Below, piece by piece: positions 7,389 to 16,460 of a stretch of DNA of 64,000 nucleotides. How positions within the stretch are numbered: position 1 is the first letter of the stretch; every line of letters starts with the position of its first letter. The stretch spans positions 434,001 through 498,000 of the forward strand of contig NZ_PDDM01000001.1 of the NCBI RefSeq assembly GCF_002914585.1, in the 5' to 3' direction. Source of the DNA: Pseudanabaena sp. BC1403. GTDB lineage: Bacteria; Cyanobacteriota; Cyanobacteriia; Pseudanabaenales; Pseudanabaenaceae. The translations under genes and the position numbers were made by a program. The notes beneath the pieces were generated by a model that searched no databases, was not told where the DNA came from, and was given only the letters and a program-made list of their open reading frames with translations.

Positions 7389-7718
7389 TTAATTCTCGGT
7401 TAGTTGCTTTGTCGCAGCTAGTTCTCTTTCTAAAAGATTTACACGCTCCAGTAACTGCTGATTAGAAGCAAGTAACTCTTGAGTCCTCGATGACAAATAG
7501 GGATCGGACTCCCACCAGTTAATTCCAATTTCCTTGGCTTTATCCACAGACGCAACTAGCAAGCGAATTCTGATGCTCAGTAACTCCACACTACCTACGG
7601 AAACCGTGATATCACCTGCAATGACAATTCCCTTGTCCAAAACTCTTTCGAGAATATCTGCAAGGGAAGAGCCAGTTGTGCTGGTTTTTATTGCTTGAGG
7701 TCTAAGCGCTTGAGACAT
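7389..7718 (-). CDS. gvpJ: Gas vesicle protein GvpJ
   Basis: A 109-residue member of the GvpA/GvpJ family. Residues 16-68 match the gas vesicle core (SSLADILERVLDKGIVIAGD, VGSVELLSIRIRLLVASVDK). Unlike GvpA it continues with GINWWESDPYL and a coiled-coil tail of about 30 residues, the usual sign of GvpJ, a minor protein needed to nucleate vesicle assembly. It is the last of four co-directional genes (gvpA, C, N, J), and its ATG shares a base with the gvpN stop (position 7718), implying translational coupling. The remaining assembly genes (gvpK, F, G, V, W) are not in this window, since the next gene is an unrelated convergent transporter. Confidence 0.93.
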   Translation of the reverse strand: MSQALRPQAIKTSTTGSSLADILERVLDKGIVIAGDITVSVGSVELLSIRIRLLVASVDKAKEIGINWWESDPYLSSRTQELLASNQQLLERVNLLERELAATKQLTEN

Positions 7719-8599
7719 TAAGGTATCTGATCCAATAATTTAGCGAGTCCAAGTTCTGACTCAGGCTTTCCATCACCATAGCGAGAAATAAGCACATCAA
7801 AGCAAAGATCCCGAAAATCATCATCTTTGCCAGAGACGGGAATCTCATGCTCATGACAAATTTTACCAATCAGAAGACAAGCTCTTAAGCTAGAAGCTTT
7901 ACTAGATTGCACTTGACGGCGGAATCCACGGATCAAATTGATGAGTTTTAGAGCCTCAGTACGCTCTAGCCCAACTCGATTTACCAAAATTTGCTTTTCG
8001 GTTTCTACATCGGCTTCGCCAATGTTAATTGTGATCATCCGATCAAGTAGTGCATCTTGAGTAGCATGTACTCCTGCATATTCATCAGGATTAGATGTAA
8101 AGATCGCCCGAAACATAGGATGTACGCGCACATATTCTGTTTGTGAGCTATCTGGCGGTAGCACAATCAGCTTTTCTTCGAGAGCACTAAGCAAAACATT
8201 ATTTACTTCAGGACGCGATCGGTTGAACTCATCATAAATCAGCGTAAACCCTTCTTTCGCAGCCAATGTAAGGCGTGAATCAGTCCAGCTTTGGCGAAGG
8301 TCATCTTCAACCTTTAAAACTGAATGTATATAGTTATCAACAACTTTTTTGCGCGTATAACCAGAGTTAGAACCAATCAATTGTGACGATCGCAGATCTT
8401 CGTCACCATAAATCAACACCATTGGTCGCCCGACTAACCCAGCAAGATGCATCGCTAAAGTGGTTTTGCCAGTACCCGCAGGCCCACGCAAATGGATCGC
8501 AAAGCCTGATTGTAAATAGCGAAGTGCCCTACGGACTATTTGCTTCGTGAAGTCAGTACTAACAAACTGACGTGCATTGGCATGGAGAACAGTGGTCAT
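7718..8599 (-). CDS. gvpN: Gas vesicle AAA+ ATPase GvpN
   Basis: A 293-residue MoxR-type AAA+ ATPase. It has Walker A GPAGTGKT at residues 39-46, Walker B LIYDEFNRS, and a sensor segment IFTSNPDEYAG. GvpN is needed for vesicles to grow to full width and probably remodels GvpC or GvpA during assembly. The gene overlaps the end of gvpC by four bases (ATGA) and touches gvpJ, so C-N-J form a tightly coupled unit. Length and motifs are complete. Confidence 0.95.
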   Translation of the reverse strand: MTTVLHANARQFVSTDFTKQIVRRALRYLQSGFAIHLRGPAGTGKTTLAMHLAGLVGRPMVLIYGDEDLRSSQLIGSNSGYTRKKVVDNYIHSVLKVEDDLRQSWTDSRLTLAAKEGFTLIYDEFNRSRPEVNNVLLSALEEKLIVLPPDSSQTEYVRVHPMFRAIFTSNPDEYAGVHATQDALLDRMITINIGEADVETEKQILVNRVGLERTEALKLINLIRGFRRQVQSSKASSLRACLLIGKICHEHEIPVSGKDDDFRDLCFDVLISRYGDGKPESELGLAKLLDQIP

Positions 8600-9639
8600 G
8601 TTGAGGAGCCTTCTGCCATTTGCAGCAGGGTATTAAGAATATCCGAGGGATCAACTTTTAAAGTGTTTGCCCCTTGAGCTAGTAAATCTCTAACCGTATC
8701 GCGATCATTGACTACTGCTAACAAACTAGAGTTTGTAGACAATTGGGAAACATAGTCAATCACAAATTGCTCGATTTTGCCTGAAGGTTTGGGAGTTTCT
8801 TTCGGAGCCTCTTTTACTTCAACGGACTTAGCGATCGCAGGTTCGGGTGCTGGAGCAGCTACACTTTCTACTTTAGTGGTTTTCTTTTTTTGCTTAGAGC
8901 TAAAACTGCTAGAGACTTCGGTGGACTTTGTAGCAAGATCTGGTTGTGGAGCGGGTGGAGTACCAGCAGCGACAGACCGAGAACCTGACCAAACTGAGTC
9001 ACTTAACTCAGCACGAAAAGCTTTTAATTTCAGAGCTTGGGCTTCAGCTTCAGCAATCCGAATGGCCTCAATTTGCTCTAACGATGTTTTGACATTAGCA
9101 GCGCGATCGCTAAATTCTTGCGCTCTTTGCTGAGCATCAACAGTAGCATTGGCAAGACGAGCTGTATTGATCTCTTCGAGCTGCATTTGCGTCAAAGCAG
9201 CTCTCTCCTGCACAAGTTGTTGGCGTTGCACTTGATCAGCTTGACCTGCTCGAATACGTGCTTTATGAATATGTTTAAGCTGCGATCGCGTTTTAAAAGT
9301 ACGGGTTCTTACTTCTTGAGCGCGTTGATCACTGGCTTCAATGGCTTGCTCAGTGCGCGTAGTATTTAAATCTTGTAAGTACTCGGCTACCTGCTCAGCA
9401 CGATTTTGAATTTCTTCCTTACGAGCTTCCAAAGCATTTTCAGCGATCGCCTGTCTCCCTTGTTCCCATGCAAGACGAGTTTGCTCAGAATGAGCCAAAT
9501 ACTTGGCAGTTTCCTCTGATTGGGCTTGTAAATCTCTTTCCCTTTGTTCCCGTGCTAGCTGTTGTTCAGCCAAAAAATCTGCCCTGTCTTGTAATCGTCT
9601 CTGTCTTGCTTCTGCAAACTCTTGCATCAAAGAAGCCAT
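8596..9639 (-). CDS. gvpC: Gas vesicle outer protein GvpC with long C-terminal extension
   Basis: A 347-residue protein. Residues 1 to about 205 consist of the 33-residue amphipathic helical repeats typical of GvpC (recurring A-x-x-R...F/Y-L...L...R-x-x-x-A spacing), which strap the outside of the gas vesicle and raise its collapse pressure. Residues of about 210-285 form a Ser/Ala/Pro/Lys-rich linker. The last 60 residues (from IEQFVIDYVSQL to the end) form a predicted helical domain. GvpC of Anabaena is about 193 residues, so the linker and terminal domain are an addition of unknown role, perhaps a docking site for other proteins on the vesicle surface. The ATG at 9639 is followed by the expected MASLMQEFAEARQ. 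Confidence 0.92.
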   Translation of the reverse strand: MASLMQEFAEARQRRLQDRADFLAEQQLAREQRERDLQAQSEETAKYLAHSEQTRLAWEQGRQAIAENALEARKEEIQNRAEQVAEYLQDLNTTRTEQAIEASDQRAQEVRTRTFKTRSQLKHIHKARIRAGQADQVQRQQLVQERAALTQMQLEEINTARLANATVDAQQRAQEFSDRAANVKTSLEQIEAIRIAEAEAQALKLKAFRAELSDSVWSGSRSVAAGTPPAPQPDLATKSTEVSSSFSSKQKKKTTKVESVAAPAPEPAIAKSVEVKEAPKETPKPSGKIEQFVIDYVSQLSTNSSLLAVVNDRDTVRDLLAQGANTLKVDPSDILNTLLQMAEGSST

Positions 9640-9752
9640 AACGTTAACCTCAAATTAACTCATTCAAATCAAAATCAATAAAACTTTTCAAAACGCCGCA
9701 AGTTTCATAAAGTAATCCCCCCTTCCCACCGTATTACTACCCTGCCGAAAAT

Positions 9753-9786
9753 CTATCGCCTTGTCAGCAAGATACCGACAAGATAG
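9753..9786 (-). promoter_or_regulatory. Hairpin in the gvpA-gvpC intergenic region (possible attenuator)
   Basis: An imperfect hairpin (CTATC...GATAG ends, TTGTC/GACAA inner pairs) lies in the 239-bp gap between gvpA and gvpC. It is enclosed by complementary C-rich and G-rich runs at about 9714-9730 and 9788-9796. In gas vesicle operons gvpA mRNA greatly exceeds gvpC mRNA, and a hairpin here could reduce read-through. That role is inferred from position. Confidence 0.45.
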
Positions 9787-9878
9787 TTTTTAGTGAGAAA
9801 GGGGGTAGAAAAGAAATCGGTAGGACAATAATCTATTGTTTAGTGACTCACTGCTAGCGATATGCTAGAAATAAATGA

Positions 9879-10097
9879 CTAAGCAGCAGGTACTGCCGCC
9901 GATGCTGTTAGACCAACTGCTTCAGCATACTTAAGATATGTTTCTACCGAGGCGATAACAACACGAGCTTCGATTGACAATAGTTCGATTCCCACAAGAG
10001 AGACTCTTACCCATGCATCAATGACAATGCCCTTATCCAAAATGCGATCAATGACTTCCGCTAGACTAGAGGAAGAGTTGACTTTTTCGACTGCCAT
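9879..10097 (-). CDS. gvpA: Major gas vesicle structural protein GvpA
   Basis: A 72-residue protein, nearly identical in pattern to cyanobacterial Gvp[21 protein letters not shown], then [20 protein letters not shown] and [20 protein letters not shown], with an Ala-rich end. GvpA polymerises into the ribbed wall of the gas vesicle and sets its hydrophobic inner face. Only one copy is present, although many gas-vacuolate cyanobacteria carry tandem copies. It is the first gene of the operon. An AGGAG Shine-Dalgarno sequence (plus-strand CTCCT at 10108-10112) lies ahead of the ATG, and a 378-bp AT-rich region upstream should hold the promoter. Confidence 0.97.
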   Translation of the reverse strand: MAVEKVNSSSSLAEVIDRILDKGIVIDAWVRVSLVGIELLSIEARVVIASVETYLKYAEAVGLTASAAVPAA

Positions 10098-10475
10098 AGT
10101 AATATTCTCCTTGAGTTAACTATGTTAGGCATGTAAATTCTGCCTTTTCAAACTGTACTATACAACAGCAAAATTACTTATAATTATTCTACATTAGTTA
10201 TTTTGCATTTGATAATCTTTTAGTTTAAAAACTACCTTTTTAATTCTATAAGGTGTCAGGGATATTGATGATAAACTTTCTTTAAGAAATTAAAATACTA
10301 AGACTGTTTTTCTATTAATTACCTAAGATGATGGTTGACGGTTGAAATTAGTTGACCAACATAAATCAATCAATTGATTGATTTATGTATATGAAGACTA
10401 CATCTTGCTAGAATTCAAGATTTTTTGGTCTGTTTTGAAATTACTGTTGAATATACGTCGATCACCTAGAAACCC
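10098..10475. promoter_or_regulatory. Divergent regulatory region of gvpA with a 30-bp perfect palindrome
   Basis: This AT-rich gap separates gvpA (minus) from a small membrane protein gene (plus). It contains a perfect palindrome at 10359-10388 without a loop (half-site ACATAAATCAATCAA), longer than chance would readily give and suited to a dimeric regulator. No gene is seen in the gap. The promoter of gvpA must lie here, but I cannot place -10 and -35 boxes with confidence. Confidence 0.5.
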
Positions 10476-10703
10476 ATGAATAGCGATCCTAATATCCCAT
10501 CCAATTCCGATTTAAATAGCAGTAATAGTATTGATGACAACAACCAAAACACAACCGCCAAAAATCTAAAAGAGCAAGATGGTTTTGTAAAACTTGCAAT
10601 GCGAAATATGGTAAAAAAAGGAAGCACATCTCTATTCCATTTTGCGCTTACAATTTGTGGAGTGATTGGATCATTGATAGGATTAGCGATCATCTTTCAT
10701 TAG
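10476..10703 (+). CDS. Small single-pass membrane protein (DUF3285-like)
   Basis: A 75-residue protein. Residues 1-34 are polar, Asn/Ser-rich and likely disordered. Residues 36-50 carry a conserved basic motif (FVKLAMRNMVKKGSTSLFHF), followed by a single hydrophobic helix (ALTICGVIGSLIGLAIIF). This arrangement matches a family of small cyanobacterial membrane proteins of unknown function that I recall as DUF3285. The N-terminus would face the cytoplasm by the positive-inside rule. The gene is divergent from gvpA. No role can be assigned. Confidence 0.7.
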   Translation: MNSDPNIPSNSDLNSSNSIDDNNQNTTAKNLKEQDGFVKLAMRNMVKKGSTSLFHFALTICGVIGSLIGLAIIFH

Positions 10704-10973
10704 ATTATTTACAACTACTATAGCAATGCTAATTAATTGGTAGTCCTAAAATTGAAAGGATTTATATGTTAAGGATAAGCTGCGCAAAGCATCGCCTATT
10801 TTTAATTGTTCTTATGTCCATACAGCAGATCCAGCAATTTGCTTTCAAACTCGCCACAAACAAAGATATAAAACCAATTGCGGGGCTTCGCCTTGCGAAC
10901 CTTCTTTTGGTGGGTTAGAACGAACACTGCTACAAAAAAAATTTGTCTCTTTAGCCTATGGGGTTACAAAGCA

Positions 10974-11465
10974 TTGAGTATTGATTTGTACTGTGAAATC
11001 TATCCTGAAGTTGCCGATCGCCATCCGATCTCACTGAAGCAATGGCAAGAATGGTTTGAAAAGTGGGAGGTATATCTCCAATCTGAGCAGGCGATCGCAG
11101 ATGGAGAATACGAGCTATCACTAGCAATTACCGATGATTTAACAATTCAAAAATTAAATTTGCAATATCGGCAACTGGATCGCCCCACTGATGTTTTGTC
11201 TTTTGCTGCTTTAGAGTCAGATGTGCCAGAGATTCCCAGTGATGACTCTGACTATATTGAACCCATTTATTTGGGAGATATCATCATTTCTCAGACTACG
11301 GCAATTAGGCAAGCGGAGGAACGTAGTCATTCACTAACCTATGAATTAGCTTGGCTAGCGGCTCACGGTTTGTTGCATTTATTAGGATGGGATCACCCTG
11401 ACGATGAAAGCCTAGAGGCGATGCTAAAACAGCAAGACCTAATGTTGCAGCTAGTTTCACTATAA
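10974..11465 (+). CDS. ybeY: Endoribonuclease YbeY (rRNA maturation factor)
   Basis: The protein contains the zinc signature H-x3-H-x5-H as [12 protein letters not shown] near residues 131-142, with the upstream Q-x-L-N-x-x-Y-R-x-x-D-x-x-T-D-V-L-S-F segment. YbeY is a metal-dependent endoribonuclease required for maturation of the 16S rRNA 3' end and for ribosome quality control. I place the start at the TTG of 10974 because the conserved sequence ([11 protein letters not shown]) begins right after it. The frame stays open upstream to another TTG at 10878, but those residues look unrelated to the family and no in-frame ATG exists. The gene is followed by dgkA, the common cyanobacterial order. 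Confidence 0.88.
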   Translation: MSIDLYCEIYPEVADRHPISLKQWQEWFEKWEVYLQSEQAIADGEYELSLAITDDLTIQKLNLQYRQLDRPTDVLSFAALESDVPEIPSDDSDYIEPIYLGDIIISQTTAIRQAEERSHSLTYELAWLAAHGLLHLLGWDHPDDESLEAMLKQQDLMLQLVSL

Positions 11466-11518
11466 ACCCCAAGAATATTGCGACGGGCGTAGCCCGCCGC
11501 AATATTCTTGGGGTTTAT
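11462..11518. terminator. Perfect 21-bp hairpin after ybeY
   Basis: Arms 11462-11482 and 11498-11518 with a 15-nt GC-rich loop. The left arm starts in the ybeY stop codon. Confidence 0.65.
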
Positions 11519-11634
11519 TTAATTTGCGATCCTTAAGTATTTGTGTGCGTAATTTGAGTAAACTGATTTCCTAGCGTTAAAATCTTTAAAGTTTTTGGCA
11601 ATTGCGTAGCAAAGTCTCTTGGGAAATAATAACC

Positions 11635-12126
11635 ATGAACAATGATTTATCGCTATCAAGACTATTTTTGTTTAAATCGACTTTATCCCAGCCAATGACA
11701 AAGACTGATAACTTAGAAACATCTGAACAGGATGCAGCCCAACGCAACGATTCTTTTCAAATTGCCACAAATTTGCTGCTTAGTTTCAAATATGCTGGTC
11801 AGGGTGTTGGCTATGCTTTTCGGACACAGCGCAATTTTCGGATTCATCTGATCATTGGCGTGACTGCATTGTCTCTAAGTCTTTATTTCCACCTATCAGC
11901 CGTCGCCTGCTCGATTATTAGCTTGACGATCGCCCTAGTACTAGTGTTGGAATTATTGAATACAGCTCTGGAAGCAGTGGTTGATTTGACTGTGGGGCGA
12001 GAGTTTCATCAGTTAGCTAAAATTGCCAAGGATTGCGCTGCTGGAGCAGTACTAATTGCAGCGATTGCCGCTTTGCTAATTGCTAGCGTGCTATTATTGC
12101 CCAATATCTTGAAAGCGTTATTTTGA
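11635..12126 (+). CDS. dgkA: Diacylglycerol (undecaprenol) kinase, DgkA family
   Basis: A 163-residue protein. About 45 polar residues precede the kinase core, which has three membrane helices. The signature E-L-L-N-T-A-x-E-x-x-V-D is present as LELLNTALEAVVDLTV, followed by the conserved A-K-D-x-x-A-G-A-V. In Gram-positive bacteria and cyanobacteria such enzymes phosphorylate undecaprenol or diacylglycerol to recycle lipid carriers. The ATG at 11635 is preferred over an in-frame codon at 11602, which lies in unconserved sequence. Confidence 0.9.
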   Translation: MNNDLSLSRLFLFKSTLSQPMTKTDNLETSEQDAAQRNDSFQIATNLLLSFKYAGQGVGYAFRTQRNFRIHLIIGVTALSLSLYFHLSAVACSIISLTIALVLVLELLNTALEAVVDLTVGREFHQLAKIAKDCAAGAVLIAAIAALLIASVLLLPNILKALF

Positions 12127-12203
12127 AATTATTTTTGTAAGATGATTACAGCAGTCAGTAGCTAGGCTTACTTCCGAAACTCTTAATTCTTATATCTCTG
12201 CCC

Positions 12204-15200
12204 ATGCTGCTATCAATCTCTGACTTTTTCATCAGACGACCTGTATTTGCCACAGTTTGTTCTGTTGTGATCACCCTATTGGGAACGGCTTGTATCTTCC
12301 TGTTGCCCGTTGCCCAATATCCTGAAATTACTCCACCTAAAGTCACTGTTACCGCTAACTATGTTGGTGCGAATGCAGAAGTTGTAGAGTCCACAGTTAC
12401 AAATATTCTTGAAAGAGAACTCAATGGAATTGAAGGGGTTCGATATATTACTTCAACTAGTTCTAATAATGGAAATAGTACAGTTGATTTAGTTTTTGAT
12501 TTAGGCAAAGACAAAGATATTGCCGCCGTTGATGTCCAAAATCGAGTCTCTTCGGTAGAGTCACAGTTGCCGGGACCAGTGCAGCAAACGGGCGTACGTG
12601 TTAGTAAAGAATCTTCAGGATTTCTTTTTGCGATCGGTGTATATTCTGAAAAGGGAGAATATGACGATCTGTATTTGAGTAACTATGCCGATTTGTATAT
12701 TGTTGACTCGATTAAGAAGGTCAAGGGTGTTGGCAACGTTGTTATTTTTGGCGAACGCAAATATGCTATGCGTGTTTGGCTAGATCCTAATCGCTTGTCA
12801 TCTAGAGGATTAACGGCTCAAGATGTTGTATCTGCAATTCAGCAGCAAAACTTGCAGGTTGGGGTGGGGCAAATTGGGCAACAGCCCAACCTACCTAATC
12901 AACAATATCAACTTTCGATTTCGGCAAGTGGAAGATTAAAAAGTACAGAAGAGTTTGCTGAAATAGTAATTAGAACGGCAAGTGACGGATCGCCGATAAA
13001 GCTGCGTGATGTCGGACGTGTGGAATTAGGTGCTGAGAATTATGGCTCATCGCTAAGATTTAACGGAACTAGAGGCATTGGCTTAGGGATTTCCCAGTTG
13101 CCTGATGCTAATGCCTTGGATGTGGCTCATGCGGTTAAAAAGGTATTGCAAGAATTGAAGCCTAGCTTTCCTCCTGGGTTAAATTATGAGGTTGCCTTTG
13201 ATACCACTACTTTCATTGAATCTGGCACTGAAGAGGTAATTATTTCACTTTTGATTGCGATCGTCTTAGTCATCGTAATTATCTTTTTGTTTCTGCAAAA
13301 TTGGCGTTCGACCTTAATTCCTGCGATCGCAATTCCAGTTGCCCTAGTTGGTACATTCATTTTTATCAAGCTGCTCAATTTTAATATCAATACTCTGACT
13401 CTGTTCGGTTTGACGCTGGCTACAGGACTAGTGGTTGATGATGCGATCGTTGTGGTTGAAGATATTAGCCGCCGTATTCAAGAAAACGGTGAGAATCCTT
13501 TGGAAGCTGCGATCGCAGCCATGAATGAATTGCAGGGTGCAGTAATCGCTAGCTCTTTGGTACTGATTGCTGTATTTGTCCCTGTTGCTTTTTTCCCTGG
13601 GACGACTGGGCAATTGTATAAACAATTTGCGTTGACGATCGCCTTTTCGATTGTAGTTTCCACTTTTAATGCGTTAACACTTTCGCCAACCCTAGCCGCA
13701 TTGTTGCTCAAGCAAGAACAGCCAAGTAACAATTGGTTTTTTAATCGGGTGAATTGGGTAATTGATGGGACAAGGAACAACTATCAGCGGTTAGTTGCTA
13801 AGTCAACTAACTTCAAAGGATTTTTGATCATCCTATTTGCAATTTCACTCTTCATGACTTATTGGGTGTATACAATCGTACCTAGAGGCTTCCTACCGCA
13901 GGAAGATCAAGGCTATTTTATTACTATTGTTCAGGCTCCTGAAGGTGTTTCTCTTAATTACACAGAAAAGGTGCTAGAGAATATTGAAGGAATTATGCGA
14001 CGTAAGGATGAAAAAGGTGAACCCGTTTATCCTGAAATTGCCAATATTTTTGCAATTGGTGGATTTAGCTTTAGTGGCAACACTCCCAACAACGGGATTG
14101 TCTTTGCGACGTTAAAGCCTTGGAAAGAAAGATCGCGATCGGCTGACGGGATTATCGGTGGGATGGCTCCTAAACCTTTTGGGTTGATGCCTGAATTGCT
14201 CTCCATTAAGGATGCGTTTGTGATTCCGTTTCCACCACCAGCGATTCAAGGATTAAGCAACTATGGTGGTTTTGAGTTCCAATTGCAGGACAAAGCAAAT
14301 CAAGGTTTCCCCGTGATCGAACAGACAATGGGAGCCTTACTAGGTAAAGCAAGTACCTATCCTGATCCCAGTCGTCCGATTTTGTCAGGATTGCGCCCTA
14401 ACTTCAATGGCAATACTCCACAGTTGACCGTGGAAGTCGATCGCGTCAGAGCCAATGCTTTGCAAGTCTCTTTACAAGATATTTATAGTACTTTGCAGAC
14501 CCTTCTCGGTTCGCAGTATGTCAATGATTTCAATACCTTTGGGCGAACTTATCGAGTTTATGTCCAAGCCGATGCTCAGTTCCGTTCCAATCCTGACGAT
14601 ATCAATAAACTCTATGTGCGATCGCAAACAGGACAGAGCATTCCACTCAGTAATTTGGTAAAAGTTACCCAAACCGTTGGGCCCTCGATCATCAATCATT
14701 ATAATCTTTTCCGCTCTGTCCAAATCACAGGTAACACTGCCCCTGGGGTCAGTTCTGGACAAGCGATCGATGCGATTAGTAAGATTGCCAGCGAAGTTCT
14801 GCCTAAGAGCTTTGGTTATGAGTGGGCGGGATTATCCCTCGAAGAAATTGGCTCTGGTAATAGTGCCTTCTTTATCTTCGGACTAGGAGTAGTATTTGTA
14901 TTCCTAGTTCTCGCGGCTCAGTACGAGAATTATATCGATCCGATTATCATTATGCTGACCGTACCGTTAGCAGTATTGGGCGCTCTTTTGGCAGTAATGT
15001 TTCGAGGGCTATTAAATCCTAGTTTTGCCAATGATGTCTATACTCAAATTGGTTTAGTGATGTTAATTGGGATGGCAAGTAAAAATGCTATTTTGATTGT
15101 GGAATTTGCCAATCAATTGAGAGAACAGGGCTTAAGCATTACTAAAGCCGTAATCGAGGCTTCACAGCAAAGGTTGCGTCCAATTCTGATGACTGCCTTC

Positions 15201-15389
15201 TCGACAATTATCGGGATCTTCCCGCTTGTGATTGCCACAGGAGCAGGAGCGTCAGCGCGTCAGTCGATTGGTACTGCGGTAATGGGTGGTATGTGTGTAG
15301 CTACATTTCTGAGTCTGTTCATCGTTCCTATTCTTTACATCGTTATCAAGAATATCGAAGAGCGGATGAAGATTAGTTTACAAAAATAA
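12204..15389 (+). CDS. RND multidrug efflux transporter, HAE1 (AcrB-like)
   Basis: A 1061-residue inner membrane pump of normal family length with 12 predicted helices and two large periplasmic loops. The N-terminus SDFFIRRPVFATVCSVVI is characteristic. The proton-relay aspartates of helix 4 are visible in GLVVDDAIVVVEDISRR, and the duplicated helix 10 segment is MLIGMASKNAILIVEFANQL. It would export hydrophobic drugs or metabolites by proton antiport with a membrane fusion protein and an outer membrane channel. Neither partner gene is adjacent, so the pump must use unlinked partners. Ends of the gene are intact. Confidence 0.95.
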   Translation: MLLSISDFFIRRPVFATVCSVVITLLGTACIFLLPVAQYPEITPPKVTVTANYVGANAEVVESTVTNILERELNGIEGVRYITSTSSNNGNSTVDLVFDLGKDKDIAAVDVQNRVSSVESQLPGPVQQTGVRVSKESSGFLFAIGVYSEKGEYDDLYLSNYADLYIVDSIKKVKGVGNVVIFGERKYAMRVWLDPNRLSSRGLTAQDVVSAIQQQNLQVGVGQIGQQPNLPNQQYQLSISASGRLKSTEEFAEIVIRTASDGSPIKLRDVGRVELGAENYGSSLRFNGTRGIGLGISQLPDANALDVAHAVKKVLQELKPSFPPGLNYEVAFDTTTFIESGTEEVIISLLIAIVLVIVIIFLFLQNWRSTLIPAIAIPVALVGTFIFIKLLNFNINTLTLFGLTLATGLVVDDAIVVVEDISRRIQENGENPLEAAIAAMNELQGAVIASSLVLIAVFVPVAFFPGTTGQLYKQFALTIAFSIVVSTFNALTLSPTLAALLLKQEQPSNNWFFNRVNWVIDGTRNNYQRLVAKSTNFKGFLIILFAISLFMTYWVYTIVPRGFLPQEDQGYFITIVQAPEGVSLNYTEKVLENIEGIMRRKDEKGEPVYPEIANIFAIGGFSFSGNTPNNGIVFATLKPWKERSRSADGIIGGMAPKPFGLMPELLSIKDAFVIPFPPPAIQGLSNYGGFEFQLQDKANQGFPVIEQTMGALLGKASTYPDPSRPILSGLRPNFNGNTPQLTVEVDRVRANALQVSLQDIYSTLQTLLGSQYVNDFNTFGRTYRVYVQADAQFRSNPDDINKLYVRSQTGQSIPLSNLVKVTQTVGPSIINHYNLFRSVQITGNTAPGVSSGQAIDAISKIASEVLPKSFGYEWAGLSLEEIGSGNSAFFIFGLGVVFVFLVLAAQYENYIDPIIIMLTVPLAVLGALLAVMFRGLLNPSFANDVYTQIGLVMLIGMASKNAILIVEFANQLREQGLSITKAVIEASQQRLRPILMTAFSTIIGIFPLVIATGAGASARQSIGTAVMGGMCVATFLSLFIVPILYIVIKNIEERMKISLQK

Positions 15390-15420
15390 AAGAAGGGGCG
15401 CAAAGCGCCCCTTCTTTTAT
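15386..15420. terminator. Bidirectional terminator between RND gene and pdxJ
   Basis: Perfect 16-bp arms (15386-15401, 15405-15420) with an AAA loop. The arms contain the stop codons of both convergent genes. Confidence 0.85.
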
Positions 15421-16133
15421 GGATTTATCAATTCTTTCATTTCACGAATCGCTCTTTCTAAGCCAACTAATACCGCACGGCTGATAATGCTATGTCCAAT
15501 ATTTAGCTCCTCCATTCCTGCAATTTGAGAAACTGCACGGGTATTCCAATAGGTTAAGCCATGTCCTGAATTAAGCCTTAATCCTAACTCGATCGCTAAA
15601 GCTCCGTTTTTAGTTAAGGCTGCCAACTCACGTTTAAGCTCTTCGTCATTTTTGGCATTGGCATAAGTTCCTGTATGTAACTCCACAAATTTTGCACCCG
15701 TTCGCGCTGAAGCCTGAATTTGCTCCGTTTCTGCATCGACAAATAAACTTACAGGAATACCTGCGCCCTGTAATTGATGCACAAATTTACCTAAGCGATC
15801 GCATTGAGCCTTAACATTCAAGCCGCCTTCAGTCGTAACTTCTTCGCGGCGTTCAGGTACGAGCGTAATATAGTCGGGTTTAACATCAAGAGCGATCGCC
15901 ACCATTTCAGGAGTTGCTGCCATTTCTAGATTTAGACGAGTCCGAACAGTTTGCCTCAACAGACGTACATCACGCTCTTGGATATGACGACGATCTTCGC
16001 GTAAATGTACTGTGATCCCATCAGCGCCAGCTAACTCGGCAATCACGGCAGCTGCCACGGGATCTGGTTCAGTCCCTCGACGAGCTTGGCGAATGGTGGC
16101 AATATGATCGATATTTACTCCGAGTGTAGGCAA
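15417..16133 (-). CDS. pdxJ: Pyridoxine 5'-phosphate synthase PdxJ
   Basis: A 238-residue TIM-barrel enzyme that condenses 3-amino-2-oxopropyl phosphate with 1-deoxy-D-xylulose 5-phosphate to give pyridoxine 5'-phosphate (the DXP-dependent vitamin B6 pathway). Typical motifs are [17 protein letters not shown] at the N-terminus, [24 protein letters not shown], and GHGLTYWN near the C-terminus. The start is a TTG at 16133 with a GAGG-type ribosome binding site upstream on the minus strand. Complete and normal length. Confidence 0.97.
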   Translation of the reverse strand: MPTLGVNIDHIATIRQARRGTEPDPVAAAVIAELAGADGITVHLREDRRHIQERDVRLLRQTVRTRLNLEMAATPEMVAIALDVKPDYITLVPERREEVTTEGGLNVKAQCDRLGKFVHQLQGAGIPVSLFVDAETEQIQASARTGAKFVELHTGTYANAKNDEELKRELAALTKNGALAIELGLRLNSGHGLTYWNTRAVSQIAGMEELNIGHSIISRAVLVGLERAIREMKELINP

Positions 16134-16460
16134 AACTTTTTCCTCACAATATTTAAAAATTATCTATAGCAATCCTAAATCATCTATAGCAATCCCATAT
16201 GTTTTATAAGTGAGTACCCTTCGGTGCAATTTCTTACCAAACATTTAATCTCAGAAATTAGGATTGCTATCTGTGAGAAGCTTTTTTCTACTGAAATCAA
16301 ATAGGACTGCTATGTATTTCTACTTATATGATACTAGAATAAATTCAAGCCTAGAAAGCAAAAATGGCGGTTTTTGTCTCTTTTTACTATTTAACTTTGC
16401 TAGACAAAATCACTCATATTCGCATACGATCATGAACCGCCAAAAAAATCCTAAGCATAA
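16134..16460. other. Non-coding gap, 327 bp
   Basis: No gene is seen. Two direct copies of ATCTATAGCAATCC lie close together near 16160-16197 and an inverted copy of part of it (GGATTGCTAT) at 16261-16270. The rest is AT-rich sequence upstream of two divergent genes. Confidence 0.5.
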
